Shown here: positions 1 to 6,072 of the stretch, piece by piece
How positions within the stretch are numbered: position 1 is the stretch's first letter
Layout of the letters: the number at the start of each line of letters is the position of its first letter
Assembly: GCF_001270495.1 (NCBI RefSeq)
Contig: NZ_LGUR01000035.1
Location: 1 to 7,472 of the forward strand
Direction: 5' to 3'
DNA length: 7,472 nt
From: Streptomyces viridochromogenes
GTDB lineage: Bacteria > Actinomycetota > Actinomycetes > Streptomycetales > Streptomycetaceae
Program-made: the position numbers and the translations under genes
Notes under the pieces: model-generated
What the model was told of the DNA's origin: nothing
The model's input: the letters and a program-made list of their open reading frames with translations, nothing else
Databases searched by the model: none

Positions 1-86
1 GGCCGGAGGTGGCGTGGTTGCGGTGGTCGTTCGGGGGCGGGCCGGGAGGGTTCTCGCCCCCGCCGCCCCTACCCGTCCCATCCCTT
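1..86. other. Non-coding left edge, GC-rich
   Basis: I see no gene here. An open frame runs rightward from position 9 to 338, but its product is mostly proline, glycine and arginine, has no recognisable domain, and crosses the repeats and the end of the minus-strand gene. I treat it as chance, as is common in DNA this rich in G+C. The C-rich stretch at about 50-83, just before the hairpins, resembles sequence that I recall as recurring downstream of many Streptomyces genes; that is memory, not a search result. No end of a neighbouring gene could be recognised at position 1. Confidence 0.5.
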
Positions 87-132
87 GAAGGGGCTCCGCC
101 CCTTCCACCCCGCCAAGGGGGCTCCGCCCCCT
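87..132 (-). terminator. Twin GGGGCTCCGCCCC hairpins
   Basis: There are two perfect hairpins in tandem. The first has arms GAAGGGGC (87-94) and GCCCCTTC (98-105) around the loop TCC. The second has arms AGGGGGC (116-122) and GCCCCCT (126-132), also around TCC. They share the core GGGGCTCCGCCCC and lie about 160-200 bases beyond the stop codon of the minus-strand cyclase-like gene. Streptomyces terminators often lack a T-run, so these could end that transcript or one entering from the left. They may equally be dispersed repeats with no termination role. The structure is directly visible; the function is inferred. Confidence 0.5.
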
Positions 133-151
133 GGACCCCCATCGGCCTACG

Positions 152-254
152 GCCTCGTCCTCAAACGCCGGACGGGCTGAAAGATCGGGGATCGGGACGG
201 CAATCGCCTCGTCCTCAAACTCCCCCAGAGGGGGTGCCCCCAGACGGGCTGAAA
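152..254. repeat. Two copies of a Streptomyces-type dispersed repeat, one split by a hairpin
   Basis: Copy 1 is GCCTCGTCCTCAAAC (152-166), then GCCG (167-170), then GACGGGCTGAAA (171-182). Copy 2 has the same outer halves at 206-220 and 243-254. In copy 2 the four-base centre is replaced by 22 bases (221-242) built from the runs CCCCC-AGA-GGGGG-TG-CCCCC. In copy 1, CGTCC (156-160) and GGACG (170-174) can pair across a nine-base loop. I recall this repeat as very common between Streptomyces genes. Its role is unknown; transcript end structure or a small mobile repeat are possibilities. Confidence 0.6.
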
Positions 255-288
255 TACCTGGGCCTGCGCTGGTCAGTGACCGAGGGGG

Positions 289-2385
289 TCAGCCCCGTCG
301 TGCCGCCCCCGCGCCCAGTGCCCCCCGTTGCGGCTTGATCCCCGCCGGTACCGCTCGTTGGCGGGCGGGGGTGCCCGTCCAGCAGGTGCCTCGGCGGGAC
401 AGTAGGCGGTGTAGCCAGAGTTCCAGGGAGACCAGGTCGGCGAGGCCGTCCAGGGGGAGGGGTTCGCCCTCGGCGGCCGCGCGGAGGGCCTTGCGGACCA
501 CTCGGGCCTCCACCAGGCCCGCCTGGGCCAGGAGGGGCGTGCCGAACAGGTCCATCAGGGAGTCGGCCGCAACTCGCAGGCCCGTGCGCGCGGCCACCGC
601 CGCCGGTGCGTGGGACGGGGCGCCCCAGCCGGGCGGGAGGTCGGCCACTCCGGCGCCCTCCAGGACCGTGCGGAGGATGGCGGCGCGGGCGCCGGGCTGG
701 ACGCGGAGGGCCTCCGGGAGGGCGCGGCAGGCGCGGACGACCTGGTTGTCGAGGAACGGGGTGTGCAGGCGTTGGGAGCGGATCTCGGCGGCTTGCTCCA
801 GGACGCGGATGTCCGCGGCGTGGCGGGCGAGGGCCGCACGCGCGCGGTAGTCGCCCGGGCGCTGGCCGGGGCCTACGCCGTTGCGGCTCGTCGCCGCCTG
901 CAGGCGAACCGATACTTCAGCCAGGGCCTCGCCGGTCAGCCAGCGGGCCGCCGGGCCTGGTCTGGCCCAGGTGAGCGCGGCGAGCGACGCCCCTACGGCA
1001 CCTCCGGGTTCGTCGAAGCGGCGGTCCATCAGGCGGGCGGCCAGGGACTCCAGGCCAGTGCGGTACGGCGTGCGGGCCAGCTTTCTCGCCGCGCCGTACA
1101 CGCGCGCGGGGACCAGCACCGAGCCGTCCGCCTTGGCCAGCGCCGCGACCGGGCGGACCAGATGGCGGCGTTTGCGGTCCATCAGGAGGTCGGCCAGGCG
1201 GGCCGGATGGGCGTCCAGGACCTGGCGGGCGCCGTAGCCCGTGAAGTGGTCGGCGCTGCCGGAGGCGAGGCGCGCGCGGTGCCGCGCGGCCGTCACCAGG
1301 CTCGGGCCCGGCTCGTCCGTCAGCGGGCCGTCCAGGTCGGCGTAGGGCAGTGTCTCCTCGCCGCCCGTCACCACCACGTGGTGCAGACGGGGGTTGGCCG
1401 CCAGGGTTCCGGCGCGTTCCAGCTCTGCCTCGCGGCCGCCCACCGCGAGGTCGTTGAAGGTGACCGCCAGGAGGCGCTCTCCCGCGCCCGTGCCGTGGCC
1501 CAGGACCGTGCCCGGCATCCCGGGGAGGCCGGCGGCGAGGAGCGCCAGGGTGCCCGACGCGGGGCCGCCGGAGAGGTCCGCGCCGATGCCCGGAACCGGC
1601 ATCCCGCGCGCGGCACGCCGTTCGGCGGGCCCCATTCCCGGGACCGGGCCCGGGTCTATGTCGGCGCCGGGGACATGGCGAGGCGCGGACAGACGCGCGC
1701 GTACCGCCTCCACCAGGGCGTCGCGTACGGCGTCCACCGCGCTGTCCGGATCGGCGGTCGGCGCCGCCACCGCCAGGGAGGCGACCGGCTCGTACCCGGC
1801 GATCTCGCGCGCCCCGGTGCGCAGGATCAGCGCATGCCCCGGCGGAATGCGCCGTACGCCGTCGTACGGCGTGGAGTCGTGCAGCGCGGCCGGTACGTCG
1901 GGGGCGGCCAGCAGCGCGGCGAGGTGGCCGAAGTCAAGGTTGGCCTCGATGAGGTCGGCGAGGGGGAGCGCGGCGGTCGCATAGGCCGTACCGCCCGCCC
2001 AGGGGGTGTAGAACACGGGCCGCGCGCCCGCCAGATCGCCGCACACGGTGACCCGGCGGCCGACCTGGACGACGGCCGTGTAGCTGCCGGACCAGGCGGT
2101 CAGATGCCGAAGTGCGCCTCCGCGCGCGGCGAACAGAGCGAGGCGCAGCTGCTCGTCACTCGCCCCGCATGTCCCCAGTACGGCGATCCGGGTCTGCGCG
2201 TCGGCCTTCACCACGCGCACCTCGTCCGGGCGCCAGTCGCCGACCGCCCACAGCGGATCGGGGTCGCCCCACAGGAGTTGGGACCCGACCGGGTGCACCG
2301 TCTCGCCGTCGCTTCCGGTGGCCCCCGCGGCGCCGATACCGGCGGCCACCGCGGTGGTGCTGCTCCATCCCACCAACCACCGCAT
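289..2385 (-). CDS. Asparagine-synthetase / macrolactam (lasso) cyclase-like protein, degenerate active site
   Basis: The product is 698 residues. Residues 1-200 resemble the class II glutaminase domain of asparagine synthetase but lack Cys2 (the protein starts Met-Arg-Trp), as in lasso cyclases and beta-lactam synthetases, which use no glutamine. Landmarks kept are RRIPPGHALIL (about 178-188) and RLHTPFLDNQVV (about 539-550). A Pro/Gly-rich linker (about 232-268) precedes the ATP-pyrophosphatase loop. That loop reads SGGPASG (272-278) where SGGxDS is normal, and the later GDGGDE-type motif reads TGYGARQ (about 382-388). Both usual acidic Mg/ATP ligands are therefore absent. The closest family I can name is the Streptomyces albusnodin-type macrolactam cyclases, known to me from memory. 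The start at 2385 is chosen for GGAGG at 2391-2395, five bases upstream; the frame stays open to 2916, but that extension looks non-coding. No lasso precursor, RRE or protease gene is visible. It may be a pseudoenzyme, or it may use a variant site. Confidence 0.8.
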   Translation of the reverse strand: MRWLVGWSSTTAVAAGIGAAGATGSDGETVHPVGSQLLWGDPDPLWAVGDWRPDEVRVVKADAQTRIAVLGTCGASDEQLRLALFAARGGALRHLTAWSGSYTAVVQVGRRVTVCGDLAGARPVFYTPWAGGTAYATAALPLADLIEANLDFGHLAALLAAPDVPAALHDSTPYDGVRRIPPGHALILRTGAREIAGYEPVASLAVAAPTADPDSAVDAVRDALVEAVRARLSAPRHVPGADIDPGPVPGMGPAERRAARGMPVPGIGADLSGGPASGTLALLAAGLPGMPGTVLGHGTGAGERLLAVTFNDLAVGGREAELERAGTLAANPRLHHVVVTGGEETLPYADLDGPLTDEPGPSLVTAARHRARLASGSADHFTGYGARQVLDAHPARLADLLMDRKRRHLVRPVAALAKADGSVLVPARVYGAARKLARTPYRTGLESLAARLMDRRFDEPGGAVGASLAALTWARPGPAARWLTGEALAEVSVRLQAATSRNGVGPGQRPGDYRARAALARHAADIRVLEQAAEIRSQRLHTPFLDNQVVRACRALPEALRVQPGARAAILRTVLEGAGVADLPPGWGAPSHAPAAVAARTGLRVAADSLMDLFGTPLLAQAGLVEARVVRKALRAAAEGEPLPLDGLADLVSLELWLHRLLSRRGTCWTGTPARQRAVPAGIKPQRGALGAGAARRG

Positions 2386-2390
2386 CGCCG

Positions 2391-2410
2391 CCTCCACAGG
2401 CTGTGGACAA
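2391..2410 (-). promoter_or_regulatory. RBS overlapped by a palindrome containing a DnaA-box match
   Basis: On the minus strand GGAGG (2391-2395) sits five bases before the ATG at 2385 and fixes the start. It overlaps by two bases a 13-base palindrome, CCACAG-G-CTGTGG (2394-2406). The minus strand of 2402-2410 reads TTGTCCACA, identical to the preferred Streptomyces DnaA box. A lone box is weak evidence for DnaA binding. The palindrome could instead act as an operator or as a small hairpin that affects ribosome access. Confidence 0.5.
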
Positions 2411-2753
2411 CCAGTGCACCGCACGAACCGGTCACCATGCTGCCATGAAGGACGCGCGCCGGAGCGGCGGCGGAGCCGCTCGGGATCCCGGACTTGTACG
2501 CGCGCGTGGATCGTCACGGGGTCCGAACACCCGGACGAGGCAAGGCGATCGCTCGACTTCCGCGACGCGAATGCGCCCCCGGTGCGCTCCCCGAAAACGC
2601 CCTTCGCGCCCTCAAGTTCCATGGTCGGAGCGGTAATTACCCCAGGGAGGCGGGGTCGATTTTCAGCCAAATCGGCGACGTAAGGACAGGCTCGCGCACA
2701 CTCCGTGCAAGTACCACGCACTACTCGGTGTGCTCGCCGTGCGCGCAGTCCGG

Positions 2754-2810
2754 GGAACGGTGTACGCCCCCCGGACCGTTCCGCCGCCCGCGGGGATGTA
2801 GGCGGCGGAA
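2754..2810. repeat. Two overlapping strong inverted repeats
   Basis: Inverted repeat A has arms GGAACGGT (2754-2761) and ACCGTTCC (2775-2782) with a 13-base loop. Inverted repeat B has arms TTCCGCCGCC (2779-2788) and GGCGGCGGAA (2801-2810) with a 12-base loop. All pairs are Watson-Crick. The two share TTCC at 2779-2782, so a transcript cannot form both in full. They lie about 390 bases upstream of the cyclase-like start and 280 bases upstream of the regulator start. They could be an attenuator, part of a small RNA, or a binding site for dimeric regulators. No T-run follows on either strand. Confidence 0.5.
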
Positions 2811-2996
2811 TCCCCCAGCCCACTGGATCCAGTACAGCGGGCCGACCCACGCATGAGCCATGGAACCGCTCCCCCGATGGCTGGAGAAGAGCGCACGGAC
2901 GGGCGCACGGCCACACAACGGGAGCACGTCACAACTGTGCGTAGGGGGTGCGCACTTGAGTACGGACCACAATCCCGCCATCCGGAAGAATGCCCC

Positions 2997-3025
2997 TTAA
3001 CGCTTGGGATGCGGCGAACTACGCT
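2997..3025 (+). promoter_or_regulatory. Candidate promoter of the regulator gene
   Basis: TTAACG (2997-3002) and TACGCT (3020-3025) are separated by exactly 17 bases. They resemble the -35 (TTGACN) and -10 (TANNNT) elements read by the principal sigma factor HrdB. Transcription would begin near 3031-3033, leaving a leader of about 55 bases before the ATG at 3087. The element lies in one of the more AT-rich parts of the intergenic region. It was called by eye, without a scoring matrix. Confidence 0.4.
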
Positions 3026-3036
3026 GGGTTTACGAA

Positions 3037-3062
3037 TGCCGCATGGTTATGCCAGCGCGGCA
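3037..3062 (+). promoter_or_regulatory. Nested inverted repeat, possible operator
   Basis: An outer pair TGCCGC (3037-3042) and GCGGCA (3057-3062) encloses an inner pair GCAT (3041-3044) and ATGC (3049-3052) around GGTT. The outer and inner arms overlap slightly at 3041-3042. The element lies just downstream of the predicted transcription start and ahead of the RBS of the regulator gene, where a bound repressor would block transcription. Autoregulation by the regulator is possible but not shown. Confidence 0.35.
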
Positions 3063-3086
3063 GCCGTCTGTGTCGAGGGGTGGCGC

Positions 3087-4511
3087 ATGTCCAGGGAGCA
3101 ACGCGGGCCGAACGAAAAACTCGGCGCCGTTCTCGCCCTCGCGGGAATCAGCAACGCAGGACTCGCCCGACGCGTCAACGATCTTGGCGCTCAACGAGGA
3201 CTGACTCTTCGCTACGACAAGACGTCGGTGGCGCGCTGGGTGTCGAAGGGCATGGTGCCGCAGGGCGCCGCGCCGCATCTCATCGCCGCTGCCATCGGCC
3301 AGAAGCTGGGCCGTCCGGTGCCGCTCCACGAGATCGGCCTGGCGGATGCGGACCCCGCGCCCGAAGTGGGCCTCGCCTTCCCCCGGGACGTCGGACAGGC
3401 GGTGAAGTCGGCGACGGAGCTGTACCGTCTCGACCTCGCCGGCCGTCGCACCGGCACCGGTGGCATCTGGCAGTCGCTGGCCGGCTCGTTCGCGGTAAGC
3501 GCATATGCAACGCCTGCCTCACGATGGCTGATAACCCCGGCCGACAGCTCGGTGGCGCGCGAGGTGAACTCCGCGGAGGACTCCGGCGCACCGCTCAAAG
3601 TCGGCCACAGCGATGTGCAGAAGCTGCGGGAGGCCGCCGACGACGCCAGGCGCTGGGACTCCAAGTACGGAGGCGGCGACTGGCGCTCGTCCATGGTGCC
3701 GGAGTGCCTACGGGTGGAGGCGGCGCCGCTGCTGCTCGGCTCGTACTCCGACGAAGTCGGGCGGGCGCTGTTCGGGGCGAGTGCCGAACTCACGCGTCTC
3801 GCCGGGTGGATGGCCTTCGACACCGGGCAACAGGAGGCCGCCCAGCGGTACTACATCCAGGCGCTGCGCCTCGCGCGAGCCGCCGCGGACGTACCTCTCG
3901 GCGGGTACGTCCTCGCGTCGATGTCGCTCCAGGCGACCTACCGGGGCTTCGGCGACGAGGGCGTCGACCTCGCCCAGGCCGCTCTGGAACGCAACCGGGG
4001 GCTGGCCACGGCCCGCACCATGAGCTTCTTCCGTCTCGTCGAGGCACGCGCGCACGCGCGCGCTGGTGACGCCCAGGCCGCCGGCGCGGCGCTGAAGGCG
4101 GCGGAGGGCTGGCTGGAGCGGTCCAGAGAGGGCGACAACGACCCTTCGTGGCTCGGCTTCTACTCCTACGACCGCTTCGCCGCGGACGCCGCCGAGTGCT
4201 ACCGGGACCTGAAGGCACCGCGTCAGGTACGGCGGTTCACGGAGCAGGCGCTGTCGAAGCCGACGGAGGAGTTCGTGCGCTCGCACGGGCTGCGGCTGGT
4301 CGTCTCGGCGGTCGCCGAGCTCGAGTCGGGCAACCTCGATGCGGCGTGCGAGCAGGGCGTGCGGGCGGTGGAGGTCGCGGGGCGGATATCGTCCGCGCGC
4401 ACCACGGAGTACGTGAAGGACCTGCTGCACCGCCTGGAGCCGTACGGCGACGAGCCGCGGGTGGTCGAACTGCGGGAACGTGCACGGCCGCTGCTGATGG
4501 CTCCGGCGTAG
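3087..4511 (+). CDS. NsdA-like HTH regulator with TPR-like C-terminal half
   Basis: The product is 474 residues, cytoplasmic, with no signal peptide or membrane segment. Residues about 8-55 look like a DNA-binding helix-turn-helix of the type seen in NsdA and related large Streptomyces regulators: a GPNEKLG start, LARRVND in a recognition-like position and [11 protein letters not shown] near the end. Residues about 215-450 are alpha-helical and Ala/Leu-rich with TPR-like repeats, for example [18 protein letters not shown]. In S. coelicolor NsdA represses sporulation and antibiotic production; this protein is a relative, not clearly the orthologue. The start at 3087 has GAGGGG at 3075-3080, six bases upstream. 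The frame is open upstream to 2853, but that part has no RBS and poor codon bias. Codons 137-151 are unusually AT-ending. The gene is divergent from the cyclase-like gene and convergent with the phosphatase gene. Confidence 0.75.
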   Translation: MSREQRGPNEKLGAVLALAGISNAGLARRVNDLGAQRGLTLRYDKTSVARWVSKGMVPQGAAPHLIAAAIGQKLGRPVPLHEIGLADADPAPEVGLAFPRDVGQAVKSATELYRLDLAGRRTGTGGIWQSLAGSFAVSAYATPASRWLITPADSSVAREVNSAEDSGAPLKVGHSDVQKLREAADDARRWDSKYGGGDWRSSMVPECLRVEAAPLLLGSYSDEVGRALFGASAELTRLAGWMAFDTGQQEAAQRYYIQALRLARAAADVPLGGYVLASMSLQATYRGFGDEGVDLAQAALERNRGLATARTMSFFRLVEARAHARAGDAQAAGAALKAAEGWLERSREGDNDPSWLGFYSYDRFAADAAECYRDLKAPRQVRRFTEQALSKPTEEFVRSHGLRLVVSAVAELESGNLDAACEQGVRAVEVAGRISSARTTEYVKDLLHRLEPYGDEPRVVELRERARPLLMAPA

Positions 4512-4540
4512 GTGGAGATCCTCGGCACGCGCGCGTGAGC

Positions 4541-4573
4541 GGGCGGCGGCTCAGCGAGCCTGAGCCGGCGCCC
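4541..4573. terminator. Bidirectional terminator hairpin between convergent genes
   Basis: The arms are 4541-4554 and 4560-4573, pairing 13 of 14 bases (the single mismatch is G4546 against G4568), with a five-base loop CGAGC. The core is CGGCTCAG / CTGAGCCG. It lies 29 bases past the regulator stop and 48 bases past the phosphatase stop, in the only gap between the two converging genes. There is no T-run, which is usual for Streptomyces. The rest of the gap (4574-4621) holds irregular GTCACG/TCACGACG repeats and no gene. Confidence 0.75.
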
Positions 4574-4621
4574 GTTGCGGCGTCACGATCACGACGTCAT
4601 CACCGCGCCACGGTCACGGCG

Positions 4622-6004
4622 TCACGACGCGCTGTCGGTGCGCCCGAAGCAGCGCTCCAGCTCGTCGAGCTTGTAGAAGGTGCTGCCCTTGGAGATCGGC
4701 GTGCAGCCGGCCTTGAAGGCGGTCTCCTGCTCGTTGTAGAGCATCCGCACCAGGTAGGTGTCGCCCTTGCGGAAGACGTCCCACTGGATGTTCGAGCCGA
4801 GCGGCGCCACGGACGCGCCCCGCCAGGCGTTGTCGGCGTAGGTGTACGGCTGCTCGGCGGTGGCGCCCTTCGTGCTGCCGGGCAAGCCCATCAGCGCGGC
4901 CAGCGGGATGATCTCCTCGGCATGGGTGAAGCGCAGCTCGGCGCCCAGGTCGCTGGTGCCGGCGCGCTTGGCCTCGATCTGCCGGAAGAAGTCGTCCAGC
5001 AGAACGTCCGCCATCTTGTACGTGATGTCGCTGCCGGCGAAGCCGGGGCCCTTCTCGTAGAAGTCCTCGACGTCGCTCAGGTACCCGAACCAGGCCGCGT
5101 CCCGCTCGGAGATGAACCGCTCCAAGCCCCAGCCCTTGCCGCCGGGGCTCTCGTCGCTCATGGCGGGCGCGATGGCGTACAGGTTGTAGACGGCCGTGGC
5201 GGCGGCCACCCGGTCGCCGTCGGAGAGCCGGTCGACGAAGTCGCCCTTGAAGAGCTTCTTCAGTACGTCGCGGGCGGCGCAGTGGGTGGTGGGCTGGCCG
5301 GTGATCGACTTGAGGGTGCTCGCGAGGCGCTGGTCGTTCGCGATGTAGTCCCGGTAGGCCGCGCCGCCGGCCGCCTTGTGGAAGTACAGGAGGTCGACGT
5401 CCGTGCGGGTCGGGCCGATGAGTGGCTTCAGGTCGGGGTCGGCCTCGGCCAGCCCGGCGGCGTACAGGTTCGCGCTGTCGACGGCGCGCCCCTGCCCCGA
5501 GCTGACGACGTCGATCTTCTCCTTGTCACCGGCGATGCGCTGGAACAGTCCCGGCAGCCGCTGCTCCATCCGTACGGCCGTGTCGTGGATCTCGCGCTCG
5601 CCCCGCCCGCTGAGGTCGCCGTAGCCCACACTGCTCATGGCGGTGCGGAGTGCCCGCACCTTGGGCCCGAACTGCTTCCCCTTGGCGGTGAGCCGGCCGG
5701 CGGCCTCGGCCTTCTGCCACAGCGCGAGAACCAGGTCGGCGTCCTCGCCGTCGGTCGCGGCGCGGGAGCCGTGCCGGGAGACGTTCTCCGTGAAGACGGG
5801 GGTGAAGCCGGCCGGGGGCCGCTGGTAGGTGCGGGTGTTCTGGCCGGGGGTGTACGTCGCTTTGGTGCCGTAGCTGTCCCTGGTGCTCGTGTTCGTGGCG
5901 GCGCCGGCCGGAGCGGCGGCCAGCAGGGTGGCCAGGCCGAGGGCCAGAGCCGAGGCCAGGACAGGAGCGAAGGCGGGGGCGAGGGCCGGGGTCGGGCGTC
6001 TCAT
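4622..6004 (-). CDS. Secreted histidine acid phosphatase, MINPP/phytase-like
   Basis: The product is 460 residues. Residues 1-35 form a signal peptide: MRRP, a long Ala/Leu-rich core, and a likely cut after APAGA. The mature enzyme should therefore be extracellular. The catalytic motif RHGSR lies at 77-81, where His78 is the expected phospho-histidine nucleophile. HAE at 361-363 supplies the expected proton donor. Arg183 in SSGQGRAVDSA is a further conserved phosphate-binding position of branch-2 histidine phosphatases. HAE, rather than HD, fits multiple inositol polyphosphate phosphatases, so phytate or other inositol phosphates are plausible substrates; this is an inference. The length fits the family. 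The start at 6004 puts the signal peptide at the N-terminus, with a weak GAAAGAAG site about ten bases upstream. An in-frame ATG at 6070 would put 22 polar residues before it and is less likely. The gene is divergent from lhgO. Confidence 0.87.
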   Translation of the reverse strand: MRRPTPALAPAFAPVLASALALGLATLLAAAPAGAATNTSTRDSYGTKATYTPGQNTRTYQRPPAGFTPVFTENVSRHGSRAATDGEDADLVLALWQKAEAAGRLTAKGKQFGPKVRALRTAMSSVGYGDLSGRGEREIHDTAVRMEQRLPGLFQRIAGDKEKIDVVSSGQGRAVDSANLYAAGLAEADPDLKPLIGPTRTDVDLLYFHKAAGGAAYRDYIANDQRLASTLKSITGQPTTHCAARDVLKKLFKGDFVDRLSDGDRVAAATAVYNLYAIAPAMSDESPGGKGWGLERFISERDAAWFGYLSDVEDFYEKGPGFAGSDITYKMADVLLDDFFRQIEAKRAGTSDLGAELRFTHAEEIIPLAALMGLPGSTKGATAEQPYTYADNAWRGASVAPLGSNIQWDVFRKGDTYLVRMLYNEQETAFKAGCTPISKGSTFYKLDELERCFGRTDSAS

Positions 6005-6031
6005 GGAGGTGCCGCTTCTTTCAGTGCCGCT

Positions 6032-6072
6032 GCATCGCACCGATGCGGCAGTCCGGGTGATCTGCCGCATCG
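6032..6072 (-). promoter_or_regulatory. Nested inverted repeats upstream of the phosphatase gene
   Basis: CGATGCGGCAG (6041-6051) and CTGCCGCATCG (6062-6072) are perfect 11-base inverted repeats around a ten-base loop. A third related arm, GCATCG (6032-6037), can instead pair with CGATGC (6041-6046) across the loop CAC. In a minus-strand transcript the large hairpin would come first. The small hairpin would form closer to the RBS (about 6014-6021), competing for the same middle arm. This could be a leader switch or a set of operator half-sites. The repeats are seen directly; the role is inferred. Confidence 0.5.

Larger units (their letters stand above)
2396..3086. other. Long divergent intergenic region, about 690 bases
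   Basis: This region separates the divergent cyclase-like and regulator genes. I read all six frames and found no supportable gene. The open stretches (for example plus 2494-2856 and minus 2721-2981) show no consistent G/C preference at third positions, no clear RBS and no domain. I looked specifically for a lasso precursor (Thr at the second-last leader position, then a core starting with Gly and carrying Asp or Glu at position 7-9) and found none. The region is less GC-rich than the genes. It carries several inverted repeats: GGTAATTACC (2632-2641), the overlapping hairpins at 2754-2810, and ACTGGATCCAGT (2822-2833). Its length and structure suggest regulatory DNA or an untranslated RNA. 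Confidence 0.6.

Noticed and set aside
610..2448. Long plus-strand open frame of 612 codons opposite the cyclase-like gene
   Set aside because: It is antisense to a gene with recognisable family landmarks and good RBS support. Its product has no domain and is rich in Arg, Gly and Ala, as expected of a shadow frame in GC-rich DNA.
2445..2636. Plus-strand 63-residue open frame starting MKDARRSGG
   Set aside because: It is very rich in Arg and Ser with no third-position bias, no good RBS and no domain.
2386..2916. N-terminal extension of 177 residues on the cyclase-like protein
   Set aside because: The frame is open, but the codons lack G/C third-position bias and the residues match nothing. 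GGAGG lies five bases from the 2385 start, and related proteins begin near MRW.
2717..2981. Possible small peptide or lasso precursor on the minus strand upstream of the cyclase-like gene
   Set aside because: The frames give sequences such as [11 protein letters not shown] without a suitable leader Thr, a Gly-started core with Asp/Glu at 7-9, an RBS or codon bias. GERTGGAFASRKSSD in another frame puts Asp at position 10 or 11, outside the usual ring size.
4580..4630. Repeated GTCACG/TCACGACG words near the phosphatase stop codon
   Set aside because: The spacing is irregular and the copies are imperfect; this is low-complexity GC-rich sequence without a clear unit.
4830..4852. TTGTCGGCG-N8 resembling a second damage-type promoter
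   Set aside because: The bases at the -10 position are CGGCTG, which does not fit TAnnnT, and the site is inside the phosphatase coding sequence.
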